The notes under the pieces: generated by a model | Database searches by the model: none | Seen by the model: the letters and a program-made list of their open reading frames with translations, nothing else | What the model was told of the DNA's origin: nothing | Program-made: the position numbers and the translations under genes | From: a virus | Strand: one strand, 5' to 3' | DNA length: 41,594 nucleotides | IMG/VR virus record: IMGVR_UViG_3300022696_000039 | Coordinates: 1-41,594 of that record | Shown: positions 1 to 6,500 of the stretch, in pieces | How positions within the stretch are numbered: the first letter of the stretch is position 1 | How the letters are laid out: each line of letters begins with the position of its first letter

Positions 1-99
1 CTTCAACCACAGAGGCATCTGCGCTGGCCATCCATCTCGCAATCCCTCGGCCCTCCACAAGTTTGGGCAACCCTGGCAGGAACTTGGGGTGTTCATCCC
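1..99. repeat. Terminal direct repeat, left copy
   Basis: The first 99 bases are identical to 41496-41594. A protein-coding frame reads continuously through the joined ends, so this is the overlap of a closed assembly rather than two real copies. An overlap of exactly 99 is also a typical assembler k-mer length, so it says nothing about the physical ends of the virion DNA. Confidence 0.97.
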
Positions 100-373
100 C
101 TTGTTCTGGGAATACTTCTCCGGCTCGGAATCCATAAGCGTCATCTCCTCTCCAGTTTTTACACATAGGCCAGATATGGTCGTCATGCCGTCGGTTCCAC
201 ATTTTAGATGGAAGCGCACAGTTGCGTTGCTTTTCTTCGAGAGTCCAATCAATAAGCTCGAACTTGTCTTGTGGAATATCCAGCCTATCCTCTTTTTTCG
301 GACATTCAAAAAATCCATAGTCCCTCCGCAGATGGGCCTTTATCTCGTCAAGAGTCATATTAGTTGCGTCCAT
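1..373 (-). CDS. Unknown phage protein, 5' part (continues at 41495-41143)
   Basis: This is the N-terminal part of a 241-residue protein whose remainder lies at the other end of the window (41495 down to 41143). The ATG at 373 overlaps the stop of the preceding gene as TAATG, which fixes the start and implies coupled translation. Translating across the junction gives one uninterrupted frame of 726 nt. The protein is rich in Trp, Arg and acidic residues, with no signal peptide or membrane segment, and I recognise no domain. It sits between a lysis-like region and a holin-like gene, but nothing in it resembles a lysozyme, amidase or transglycosylase. Confidence 0.85.
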   Translation of the reverse strand, partial: MDATNMTLDEIKAHLRRDYGFFECPKKEDRLDIPQDKFELIDWTLEEKQRNCALPSKMWNRRHDDHIWPMCKNWRGDDAYGFRAGEVFPEQGDEHPKFLPGLPKLVEGRGIARWMASADASVVE

Positions 374-915
374 TAAAACCTCCGTCGCCTTTCTTTTCTC
401 CACTTACCATCCGACCCTCGCCACATCTTCCCAAACCGCTTAGCCGTCCCATTCTTGAGTGGGTTGAGTTTTTTGTTGTTACGGCAGACATCGGTAATAC
501 GATTGGCAATATACTCGTCAATGGCGTTAGGATTAACAAGTTGTGGGCGTTCAAACATGAAGTCAATGATTTCGAACCATTGTATCTGCACCATGTCCAA
601 TCCCTGCCAACATCGGTCAATGGACTCTTGGACGTATTTTGTGTGGAGATTTTTGAAAGACCCGTCTGTACGGCATGAGTAGCAACGAGGACGGGCAGAT
701 TTGCGTATTCGTCCAATGAGCTTGACGGGATTGGGCTTGTGGTAATAAGTGCAGAAGCGGTCAAAAAAATTCTTATTTGCGTGAATAAAACTTTTATCGA
801 GAATGTGTAACCCATGAATGATCGAGTCAATCGTTGACATACAAATCTGGTCAACGGTTTTACTTATCCTCCTTGTCTGTTCCAACCATTCCATAAAACT
901 TGTGTTCTGTGCCAT
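373..915 (-). CDS. Hypothetical protein (180 aa), lysis-region neighbour
   Basis: The start at 915 (MAQNTS) is preferred to the longer frame opening at 978 because it lies 8 nt after the stop of the upstream gene and follows a GGGATAGG stretch. The protein has a central basic segment with a CYSCRTDG pair of cysteines near residue 77, followed by a W/F-rich region, and ends in a run of arginines. It is soluble with no recognised domain. The basic tail suggests nucleic-acid or membrane-surface binding, but this is only inference. Its stop overlaps the start of the junction-spanning gene. Confidence 0.75.
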   Translation of the reverse strand: MAQNTSFMEWLEQTRRISKTVDQICMSTIDSIIHGLHILDKSFIHANKNFFDRFCTYYHKPNPVKLIGRIRKSARPRCYSCRTDGSFKNLHTKYVQESIDRCWQGLDMVQIQWFEIIDFMFERPQLVNPNAIDEYIANRITDVCRNNKKLNPLKNGTAKRFGKMWRGSDGKWRKERRRRF

Positions 916-923
916 CCATAATC

Positions 924-1340
924 CTATCCCGGCAAATTTCTCAACACCTGAACAATTAAACCAACAAGGCCACCGCATACGCCGATGAACGCCACCCAGT
1001 AGGCTCCCTGCTTTAACCTGCCGACTTCTCGCTGATTCGATTCAATCTTTTCATCTCGCAGAGCGTTCGCACCGGCCATCTCGATCATCATTTTTTTTAT
1101 TTCGCCAACGTCTTTATGCGTGTTCCAGGCTGTCTTTGATACGCCTTCGTTGATTCTCTCGGTGAGAGTATCAAGTTTTTGCGACATAAGATCCTGTTTA
1201 TGAGAAAGATTTAAGTCCGTTCTCATAAGACTCTCAACATCTTTTCGGATACTATCTATGTCTTTTTTCTGGTCAAGATATAGATTTATCTGATGATCTT
1301 TTTGTTCTTTCATTAATGATTTTGATGTAGACTTTTTCAT
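924..1340 (-). CDS. Putative holin-like coiled-coil/membrane protein (XhlA type)
   Basis: About 138 residues. The first ~110 are highly charged and predicted to form a coiled coil (repeated spacing of I, L and M among K, E and D). They are followed by one hydrophobic segment (AYWVAFIGVCGGLVGLIVQV) and a short basic tail. This is the arrangement of XhlA/hemolysin-type holin partners. It follows the DUF5675 gene and overlaps its 3' end, which supports a lysis role. The start is uncertain: GTG at 1346, ATG at 1340, 1313 or 1226 are possible, and none has a good ribosome binding site. The 1226 start would avoid the overlap. Confidence 0.7.
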   Translation of the reverse strand: MKKSTSKSLMKEQKDHQINLYLDQKKDIDSIRKDVESLMRTDLNLSHKQDLMSQKLDTLTERINEGVSKTAWNTHKDVGEIKKMMIEMAGANALRDEKIESNQREVGRLKQGAYWVAFIGVCGGLVGLIVQVLRNLPG

Positions 1341-1860
1341 GTGCACACATTATTTTAAGAAGCTCTAGCAGGTCAGCGTATGCTTTTCGCCCATACGTTA
1401 CATGCCAGGGACTGGCCTCCAGGTTCTTATCGAGACCGGTGATGAGGCATCCAGCCGTGTGGGTGTGGTCGACGCCATTATGAATTCTGATTCCACTGTA
1501 ATGGGGTACGTTTAGGAGCAGGGGCATGTTCCTCTGAAATTTGCCGGAGAATGAAATGATGACCTCGTATGTCCCTTCCGGAATGGCGGTCTCCCCTGGG
1601 ATCTTCTCCTCTGGTTGCATGATCCCATCGTTGTTCGGGTCACGGACGGTGTCTTCCAGGATGTAGGCGTTTGGGTGTCCGTCGATATACAGCCGACCGA
1701 TTGTGGTCTTTGCGGAGAACCATTTTCGTTTCAGGACGAGTTGTGGGTTATCCCGCCCAGGCTTAGTGGTCTTCTCGACCTCCCATCCTGGGCGATCTGT
1801 CAGCCTACGCTTCCACATATAAACGAGGGCCATGACCTTTGACCATATTGTTTTCAGCAT
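1273..1860 (-). CDS. DUF5675 family protein, candidate cell-wall enzyme
   Basis: The 195-residue protein carries the DUF5675 signature: TTIGRLYIDG near residue 52, LEDTVRD near 68, KIPGETAIPEGTYEV near 86, and IRIHNG (124-129) followed by TAGCLITG (135-142). The last two blocks recall the His...Gly-Cys arrangement of L,D-transpeptidase (YkuD) active sites, here H127 and C138. Catalysis on peptidoglycan is my inference, since the family function is not established. The N-terminus has a mildly hydrophobic stretch (VMALVYMW) that could be a weak membrane anchor. It lies in front of a holin-like gene, and no classical endolysin was found in the genome. Confidence 0.8.
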   Translation of the reverse strand: MLKTIWSKVMALVYMWKRRLTDRPGWEVEKTTKPGRDNPQLVLKRKWFSAKTTIGRLYIDGHPNAYILEDTVRDPNNDGIMQPEEKIPGETAIPEGTYEVIISFSGKFQRNMPLLLNVPHYSGIRIHNGVDHTHTAGCLITGLDKNLEASPWHVTYGRKAYADLLELLKIMCAHEKVYIKIINERTKRSSDKSIS

Positions 1861-2303
1861 TAGGAATCATGGGAATCATCTTCCTCGACCTCAACATGAC
1901 CATTGGTCGGAAGGTGAATGTCTTTGTTCAGATTTTGCTCTATTAAAACTTTTTGGTTGCTTGAAATTTTCATCATCGCCCTGGCAAGGTTTTGGATTCC
2001 AACACTGACGTTGCCGAAGGCGGTCTTAAGCTCGTTGGCTTGGTTTGCGACCTTATCCATCGAAGCCCCTGTCTGTCTTGTCATCTGGGCGTTCTCAATT
2101 GCGGTTACTGGTCCCCAGGGTATCGAACAGTCGCCCATGTCAAAGCTCTGATCTGATTGCGGATCTTTGCCAGCCAGATGTCTCCACCATCGGCACTTCA
2201 ATTTCTGTTTGGTGATGGGATGTTTAGGGGCAGAATCGTTGACCCCGTTTGAGCAGATTTTATTGTTCAAGGGGCATGTCATGTATTCCCGTTCTTTGTC
2301 CAT
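1860..2303 (-). CDS. Conserved phage protein, CRWW...DCSIPW type
   Basis: 147 residues. The N-terminal half has four or more cysteines: CPLNNKIC near 9-16, CRWW near 37 and GDCSIPWGP near 57. A helical stretch starting ENAQMTRQTGAS follows, and the tail is acidic. I recall this combination (CxWWxH..GKDPQ...DC..PW...IENAQ..RQTGA) as a recurrent uncharacterised phage protein located near tail fibre genes. The cysteines suggest a bound metal. The start at 2303 lies 2 nt downstream of the stop of the last collar gene, and the gene abuts the DUF5675 gene. Confidence 0.8.
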   Translation of the reverse strand: MDKEREYMTCPLNNKICSNGVNDSAPKHPITKQKLKCRWWRHLAGKDPQSDQSFDMGDCSIPWGPVTAIENAQMTRQTGASMDKVANQANELKTAFGNVSVGIQNLARAMMKISSNQKVLIEQNLNKDIHLPTNGHVEVEEDDSHDS

Positions 2304-2305
2304 CG

Positions 2306-2842
2306 TTATCCTTTTGTGCAGTAGATCGCATCGTAATATTTGAAAATTGTATCAGATAGTTGTTCATCGGTGTCAGGTGATGCGTTGCCGATTGACGGCG
2401 TTGCTCCAACCGTTCGGCTGTAAATCTGGGCAAGATTATTACCGCCAGCTCCCGCCGAGAAAAGTCTATCGTTCTGCGTTCCGTCTGTGATCACAATGTT
2501 TGTTCCTATGCCAGCCGTTCCGGTTTCATAATCCATGTCGTGAGTATGCGTTAATCCCGTGTGGCTGTGGGCCGATGTGGTATGGGTATGAGCTACGGTC
2601 AAGCCCGTTGACACCGCATCCGTCCCGCCGGAGCCGACCCAGGAATCCACGACCCGAAGGAAGGCATCGTTTACATCCTCGTTCCGAATCCATCCAATCG
2701 GGGCCGAGCTTTGTGGGAACACCATTTTCGTTCCGCTTGCCAAATGATCGAAAGCGTCATTGTCAGCCAGGAGATTTAAATACTGATAAGGCAGGAGAGC
2801 CTTATAAGAAAAATATCCTGATGTCATATCGGTATAAGCCAT
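2306..2842 (-). CDS. Tail collar/short fibre protein, paralogue 3 (His-rich)
   Basis: 178 residues and the last of three tandem paralogues. It opens MAYTDMTS, has a collar-like block (ASGTKMVFPQSSAPIGW, near 35-51) resembling the phage tail collar motif GT..mF....aP.GW, and then three HxH pairs at residues 85/87, 92/94 and 99/101. The C-terminal third (TVGATPSIGNASPDTDEQLS and following) differs from its sisters. Trimeric fibre tips such as T4 gp37 coordinate metal through HxH motifs, so a metal-stapled trimeric tip is plausible. It probably binds the host surface, alone or with its sisters. Confidence 0.8.
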   Translation of the reverse strand: MAYTDMTSGYFSYKALLPYQYLNLLADNDAFDHLASGTKMVFPQSSAPIGWIRNEDVNDAFLRVVDSWVGSGGTDAVSTGLTVAHTHTTSAHSHTGLTHTHDMDYETGTAGIGTNIVITDGTQNDRLFSAGAGGNNLAQIYSRTVGATPSIGNASPDTDEQLSDTIFKYYDAIYCTKG

Positions 2843-3388
2843 TTATGCGTCCTTACTCGCCAAGATCACATCGGCATAGGCGAATTGAATATTTGTTAAA
2901 GCGGAAGCCGTTGTTCCGCCTGTACTGGCTCCGGTGACAGTTGCTGTGTTGTCATCCATGTTTCTGGTTGCGTAATTAATAAACGCCGAACCGCCAATCG
3001 TTCCTGTCTTTGTGAAAAGAAAGTTTGATGAAACAAAGCCATAATCAATAATGGCTTTGCTCGATGCGTTTGTTGAATTTAAAGAGTGACCATGAGCCCC
3101 TTCCGAGTGGTCATGGCTGTCGATGGTATGGGTATGAGCCAAGCTGACCGTCCCAGAAAGATTGGCTGAACCGCCCGTCGAACCGCCCGATGAGCTGACT
3201 ATGCGGATGGCGTGATCGTCTGACCCTGTGATCTTGGTGTATCCCGTTGGGGCTGATGCCTGATAAAAGATGTGAACCGTTCCCGATCTAAAAACATCGT
3301 AGGCATCGTTCTCGGCCAACTGTGCCAGCTTCGTCCAGGGAAGCAGGTCTTTGTAATCGAAGGTTCCTGTCAGATCAAGATAAGCCAT
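2843..3388 (-). CDS. Tail collar/short fibre protein, paralogue 2 (His-rich)
   Basis: 181 residues with the same plan as its neighbours: MAYLDLTGTF start, RSGTVHIFYQASAPTGY collar-like block near 35-50, a Gly/Ser stretch, and HxH pairs at 85/87, 92/94 and 99/101. The C-terminal part diverges (TKTGTIGGSAFINYATRN and following), then closes with a shared element of the form I.FAY.D.I...K. The start overlaps the stop of paralogue 1 by one base (TAATG), and the stop abuts the next start, so the three should be made together. Confidence 0.82.
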   Translation of the reverse strand: MAYLDLTGTFDYKDLLPWTKLAQLAENDAYDVFRSGTVHIFYQASAPTGYTKITGSDDHAIRIVSSSGGSTGGSANLSGTVSLAHTHTIDSHDHSEGAHGHSLNSTNASSKAIIDYGFVSSNFLFTKTGTIGGSAFINYATRNMDDNTATVTGASTGGTTASALTNIQFAYADVILASKDA

Positions 3389-3942
3389 TAGTCCTTCACC
3401 GCTATTATCGAATCGAGATATTTAAAAGTGATGTCCGAGATCGCATTGGAGATAGTTCCGGCATTGTCCGAGCTGTGATTCCCCGACCCTGCCTGGGTGT
3501 AATCGAAAAGCCGTCTGACAGTTGTTGAGCCGGAGGTTTCTTCATAGACAAGTTGGTTGTCGGAATCCGTTGTCACCGAATAAGCTCCTGTCGGTGGCGT
3601 TAATGGGGTTCCCGATTGTTCGGTTGTCATGTCGTGAATGTGGGAGCTTAAGGCGTGGGCGTGGGTCGTGGAATATGTATGGGTATGGCCCAAAGAGATC
3701 GTACCGCCTGGAACAGCCGAACCGCCACCCGTAGCTCCACCGCTTCCATCCACAACTCTCAAGGCCTGATTCGAGAAGCCCGTCTGCTTCGTCCATCCCG
3801 TCGGGGCTGTGGCTTGAGTGAAAAGCATGACCGTTCCAGAGTCCAGATGTTTGTATGCGTCATTATCGGCCAGCGTTTTAAAGTCCTGCCAGATGAAAAG
3901 CCTTCCCGATTCGAAGGTTGTTGTCATGTCTGTATAAGCCAT
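3388..3942 (-). CDS. Tail collar/short fibre protein, paralogue 1 (His-rich)
   Basis: 184 residues. It has the clearest collar-type block of the three (DSGTVMLFTQATAPTGW, residues 35-50), followed by a Gly-rich linker and HxH pairs at 86/88, 94/96 and 101/103. The end matches its sisters (ISDITFKYLDSIIAVKD). The block is characteristic of phage tail collar domains that sit at fibre or baseplate tips. It is coupled to the upstream tail protein gene by a one-base stop/start overlap at 3942. Confidence 0.83.
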   Translation of the reverse strand: MAYTDMTTTFESGRLFIWQDFKTLADNDAYKHLDSGTVMLFTQATAPTGWTKQTGFSNQALRVVDGSGGATGGGSAVPGGTISLGHTHTYSTTHAHALSSHIHDMTTEQSGTPLTPPTGAYSVTTDSDNQLVYEETSGSTTVRRLFDYTQAGSGNHSSDNAGTISNAISDITFKYLDSIIAVKD

Positions 3943-5624
3943 TAGAACATCCTATACGCTGGGCCACCGCCACCCGTCTGCGAGAGATAGATAAACCGTT
4001 TATCGTCATCCGTTGCGGAATCCCAGTTCGATGCCTGTGGGCTTTCACCATCGCCCTCATCGGCATTGGAGCCAAGGAATCCCCAGAGAATATTTGTGTC
4101 GTTGTCCTGCCTCAACCGCAAGCCGATTGTCTTTGGCTCCGCATCAAAGTTCCGGCTGACCTGAACGACCTCTCCTGTAAGAGAGGATAAATTATATTTT
4201 GTATCTGTGACATCAATGTAATCGCCAACATCAACCAGCATACCATCAAGCCCCGTCTGAAAAGATACGTTCAATGGAGGGTCAGCGTAGCGGTCAACCA
4301 ACCTTGACCCAACCGCTTTGATGTGAAGTCCGTTTGCGACATACCAGTCCGTCGAGATTTCAAAGTTTAACTCTCCATATTTGCCGATAGATGTCGAGTC
4401 AGAAAAGGTCGCAACTCCGTCGAGGGTTTGCGATGTGCCGGAGAATGACCAGTTGTCTGTGTTCTTATACCGAACAACAGAGGAATTGATAACCTCGTCA
4501 ATCGTCTTTGAATATCCCAGGCTTGATATTTTAGACGAGTCCGAAAAAGAATAGACCGAGGTCGTGCCTCCAAAGGTCGGGGCGAAGGTCTGAATCTTAA
4601 TCCGTCCGTCGGCTCCTGTATAAAGGGAACCCAAAAACAAAAGGATGATTCCCTCAATGAACTCCTGGGCCGACTGGTCGTAAGGGCAGAAGCCTTTGAG
4701 CTGATAGACCTCTTCGTAATAATCAATGGCGGTGATCGCCGTGACAAAGGAGTCGTAGTCAATGTCGGTGTTGGCCGAGGACTTTGTGTTATCAAAGGAT
4801 AACATCTGATCGGCAAAATCCTCTTGGGTGTTTGTGTCGTAGTCATAGCCCGTTAAGACAGACCAGATAATTTTAACCGCATTGACCCCATCCCATTCTG
4901 GAGCTTGGATTGTTGAGAAGGTAAAGCTGTCGCCCAAGTCCCAGTTGATCGAACCGCCGGAGATCGTAAACTTAATCCCGTATGTCGTCGAAGAAAACTC
5001 CGTCCCAGATGTCGCTGTCCCAATATTGCCGGAGACAGAACCCACAACAGAGAACTCTCCCGTCCCGTCGCCTCCTGCCGTTGTGCAGGTCAGCGTCCAG
5101 TCCTCCGAAACCGTGGCAAAAGGCAGGGTCTCAACGGATGACATGAGGCCGTTCCCCGTGTTTGAACCCGACACAGGAACCTCCGACGACGGCCGAAGCC
5201 TTAAGGTGGCATCGAGAATTATCCGCATGATATCTCTGCATCGGAATGTGGCCGTGGCCTCATTGGGGTCGGTTGTGATCTGGTCAATATAGCCGACGGC
5301 CTGGGTTTCGTATTCCGTTGAACCGTCAGGAAGGATAAAGCCAAGCGAGATGCGAATCCTGGCAAGGATATAATCTTCGTTATAAAGCAGGCTCGATGTA
5401 TCGAACTCGGAGAACTTGTTGTCGGTGTTGAGAACCACGACATCAAAGTTCCCTGCCTGCAATACGTCAGGGGCACGTTCCTTGGAGAACTCGAAATTGG
5501 CTCCGCTTAAATAATAAGCAGAGATATCGGTGACGTTGGAATCCTTGTCAATGAACTCCAACTTGATAAGCGGTCTTGAGTCCCGCTTTCGATTCATCTC
5601 TGTTATAAAGTTTGCGGATGCCAA
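3942..5624 (-). CDS. Tail tip/baseplate-hub-like protein (560 aa)
   Basis: The N-terminus (MASANFITEMNRKRDSRPLIKL) resembles the start of a class of phage tail proteins that define an attachment frame. It continues with a segment on angles and base planes (KERAPDVLQAGNFDVVVLNTDNKFSEFD) as seen in phage hub or tip proteins of siphoviruses. The middle carries a Gly/Thr-rich beta insertion (GGDGTGEFSVVGSVSGNIG near 180-200). The C-terminus has a VGDYIDVTD...LTGEVVQVSRNFDAE stretch, typical of tail-associated hub domains. Location after the fibres' upstream genes suits a tip protein; the exact role is inferred. Start ATG with stop/start coupling to the collar genes. Confidence 0.72.
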   Translation of the reverse strand: MASANFITEMNRKRDSRPLIKLEFIDKDSNVTDISAYYLSGANFEFSKERAPDVLQAGNFDVVVLNTDNKFSEFDTSSLLYNEDYILARIRISLGFILPDGSTEYETQAVGYIDQITTDPNEATATFRCRDIMRIILDATLRLRPSSEVPVSGSNTGNGLMSSVETLPFATVSEDWTLTCTTAGGDGTGEFSVVGSVSGNIGTATSGTEFSSTTYGIKFTISGGSINWDLGDSFTFSTIQAPEWDGVNAVKIIWSVLTGYDYDTNTQEDFADQMLSFDNTKSSANTDIDYDSFVTAITAIDYYEEVYQLKGFCPYDQSAQEFIEGIILLFLGSLYTGADGRIKIQTFAPTFGGTTSVYSFSDSSKISSLGYSKTIDEVINSSVVRYKNTDNWSFSGTSQTLDGVATFSDSTSIGKYGELNFEISTDWYVANGLHIKAVGSRLVDRYADPPLNVSFQTGLDGMLVDVGDYIDVTDTKYNLSSLTGEVVQVSRNFDAEPKTIGLRLRQDNDTNILWGFLGSNADEGDGESPQASNWDSATDDDKRFIYLSQTGGGGPAYRMF

Positions 5625-5633
5625 TTTTAATCC

Positions 5634-6488
5634 CTATTTTGCAAGTAACGAATCTTCCCATGAAAAAAGGTTGATATCAAATCCAGGCGTTGATGTATTA
5701 ACCGACACTTGCAACCCTTGTCTCAATGGGGCTTGTAATGTTTGCACGACTTCTGTGCCATCTATAACGTCCAGAGTCCAGTAATACCTCGTTCCGCTTG
5801 CATCATACACCCTTGTCGGTTCATTAGAAGCCGACCGAACAAAAAGAAATTCGCCAATATAAAAATGCGTCGGAACCTGTGCCGAATCATAACTCCATGT
5901 TCGACTACTGGCTACACCAGAGCCAACTGCCGTCAACCTCATTCCCGTCCCAACGTTTGTTCCAAGGGCGGCATAATCCATTGTATTTGCAAAAATGAAC
6001 TTATTGCGAGATTGGTAAAAGTTAAGAATATCACCTGCAACGGATGACCCGTCGCCATTCCGAATCATTCCAAGATAAACCCACCCATTGGTTCCAAAGT
6101 ACCCGTTCAATGTTGAAATGCTTGTTGGGTTAACTGGTTGGGTAACGGTTCCAACCAAAACAAACTTTGTCACATCGTCTGTTGTCTTTACGGCGTAGAT
6201 CGCATACCAAGTATTATTCGCTTCCGATTCACCCGATCGCATCCCTGAATCATGGGTTGCCGTCAATGATGCGGTTGCCGTGATGTCAAACCGTCTATAC
6301 TGCGTGGTCACATCGCCATCTTCTTCAACTGACCGAACGTCGCCATCAGGGAATATAACCTTTGACTTATTGTTCGTGTCTGTGTTTTGGCTGATTTGCA
6401 CCTGTGTTGCACCTACATATTGCAAATAAGACCGTTGGTAATTGAAAAGATCGCTGTCAATGAGTTTGTATGGAATTGATGTTGTCAT
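5634..6488 (-). CDS. Tail fibre-like protein with duplicated module (284 aa)
   Basis: Residues ~40-170 hold a module shared with the C-terminal part of the next upstream gene: IFPDGDVRSV.ED, ASLTATHDSG.RSGESEANN, TWYA.YAVKTTDD, and TLNGYFGTNGWVYLG.IRNGD. The C-terminal third (YDASGTRYYWTLDVIDGTEV) is unique. A good ribosome binding site (TAAGGAG) precedes the ATG at 6488. It is likely a virion fibre or receptor-facing accessory protein. No enzymatic motif is visible. Confidence 0.75.
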   Translation of the reverse strand: MTTSIPYKLIDSDLFNYQRSYLQYVGATQVQISQNTDTNNKSKVIFPDGDVRSVEEDGDVTTQYRRFDITATASLTATHDSGMRSGESEANNTWYAIYAVKTTDDVTKFVLVGTVTQPVNPTSISTLNGYFGTNGWVYLGMIRNGDGSSVAGDILNFYQSRNKFIFANTMDYAALGTNVGTGMRLTAVGSGVASSRTWSYDSAQVPTHFYIGEFLFVRSASNEPTRVYDASGTRYYWTLDVIDGTEVVQTLQAPLRQGLQVSVNTSTPGFDINLFSWEDSLLAK

Positions 6489-6500
6489 TTTGTTTTCTCC

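Noticed and set aside
360-854. Other minus- and plus-strand frames over the 373-915 gene
   Set aside because: They are shadows: no coupling signals, and low-complexity Ser/Thr/Arg content.
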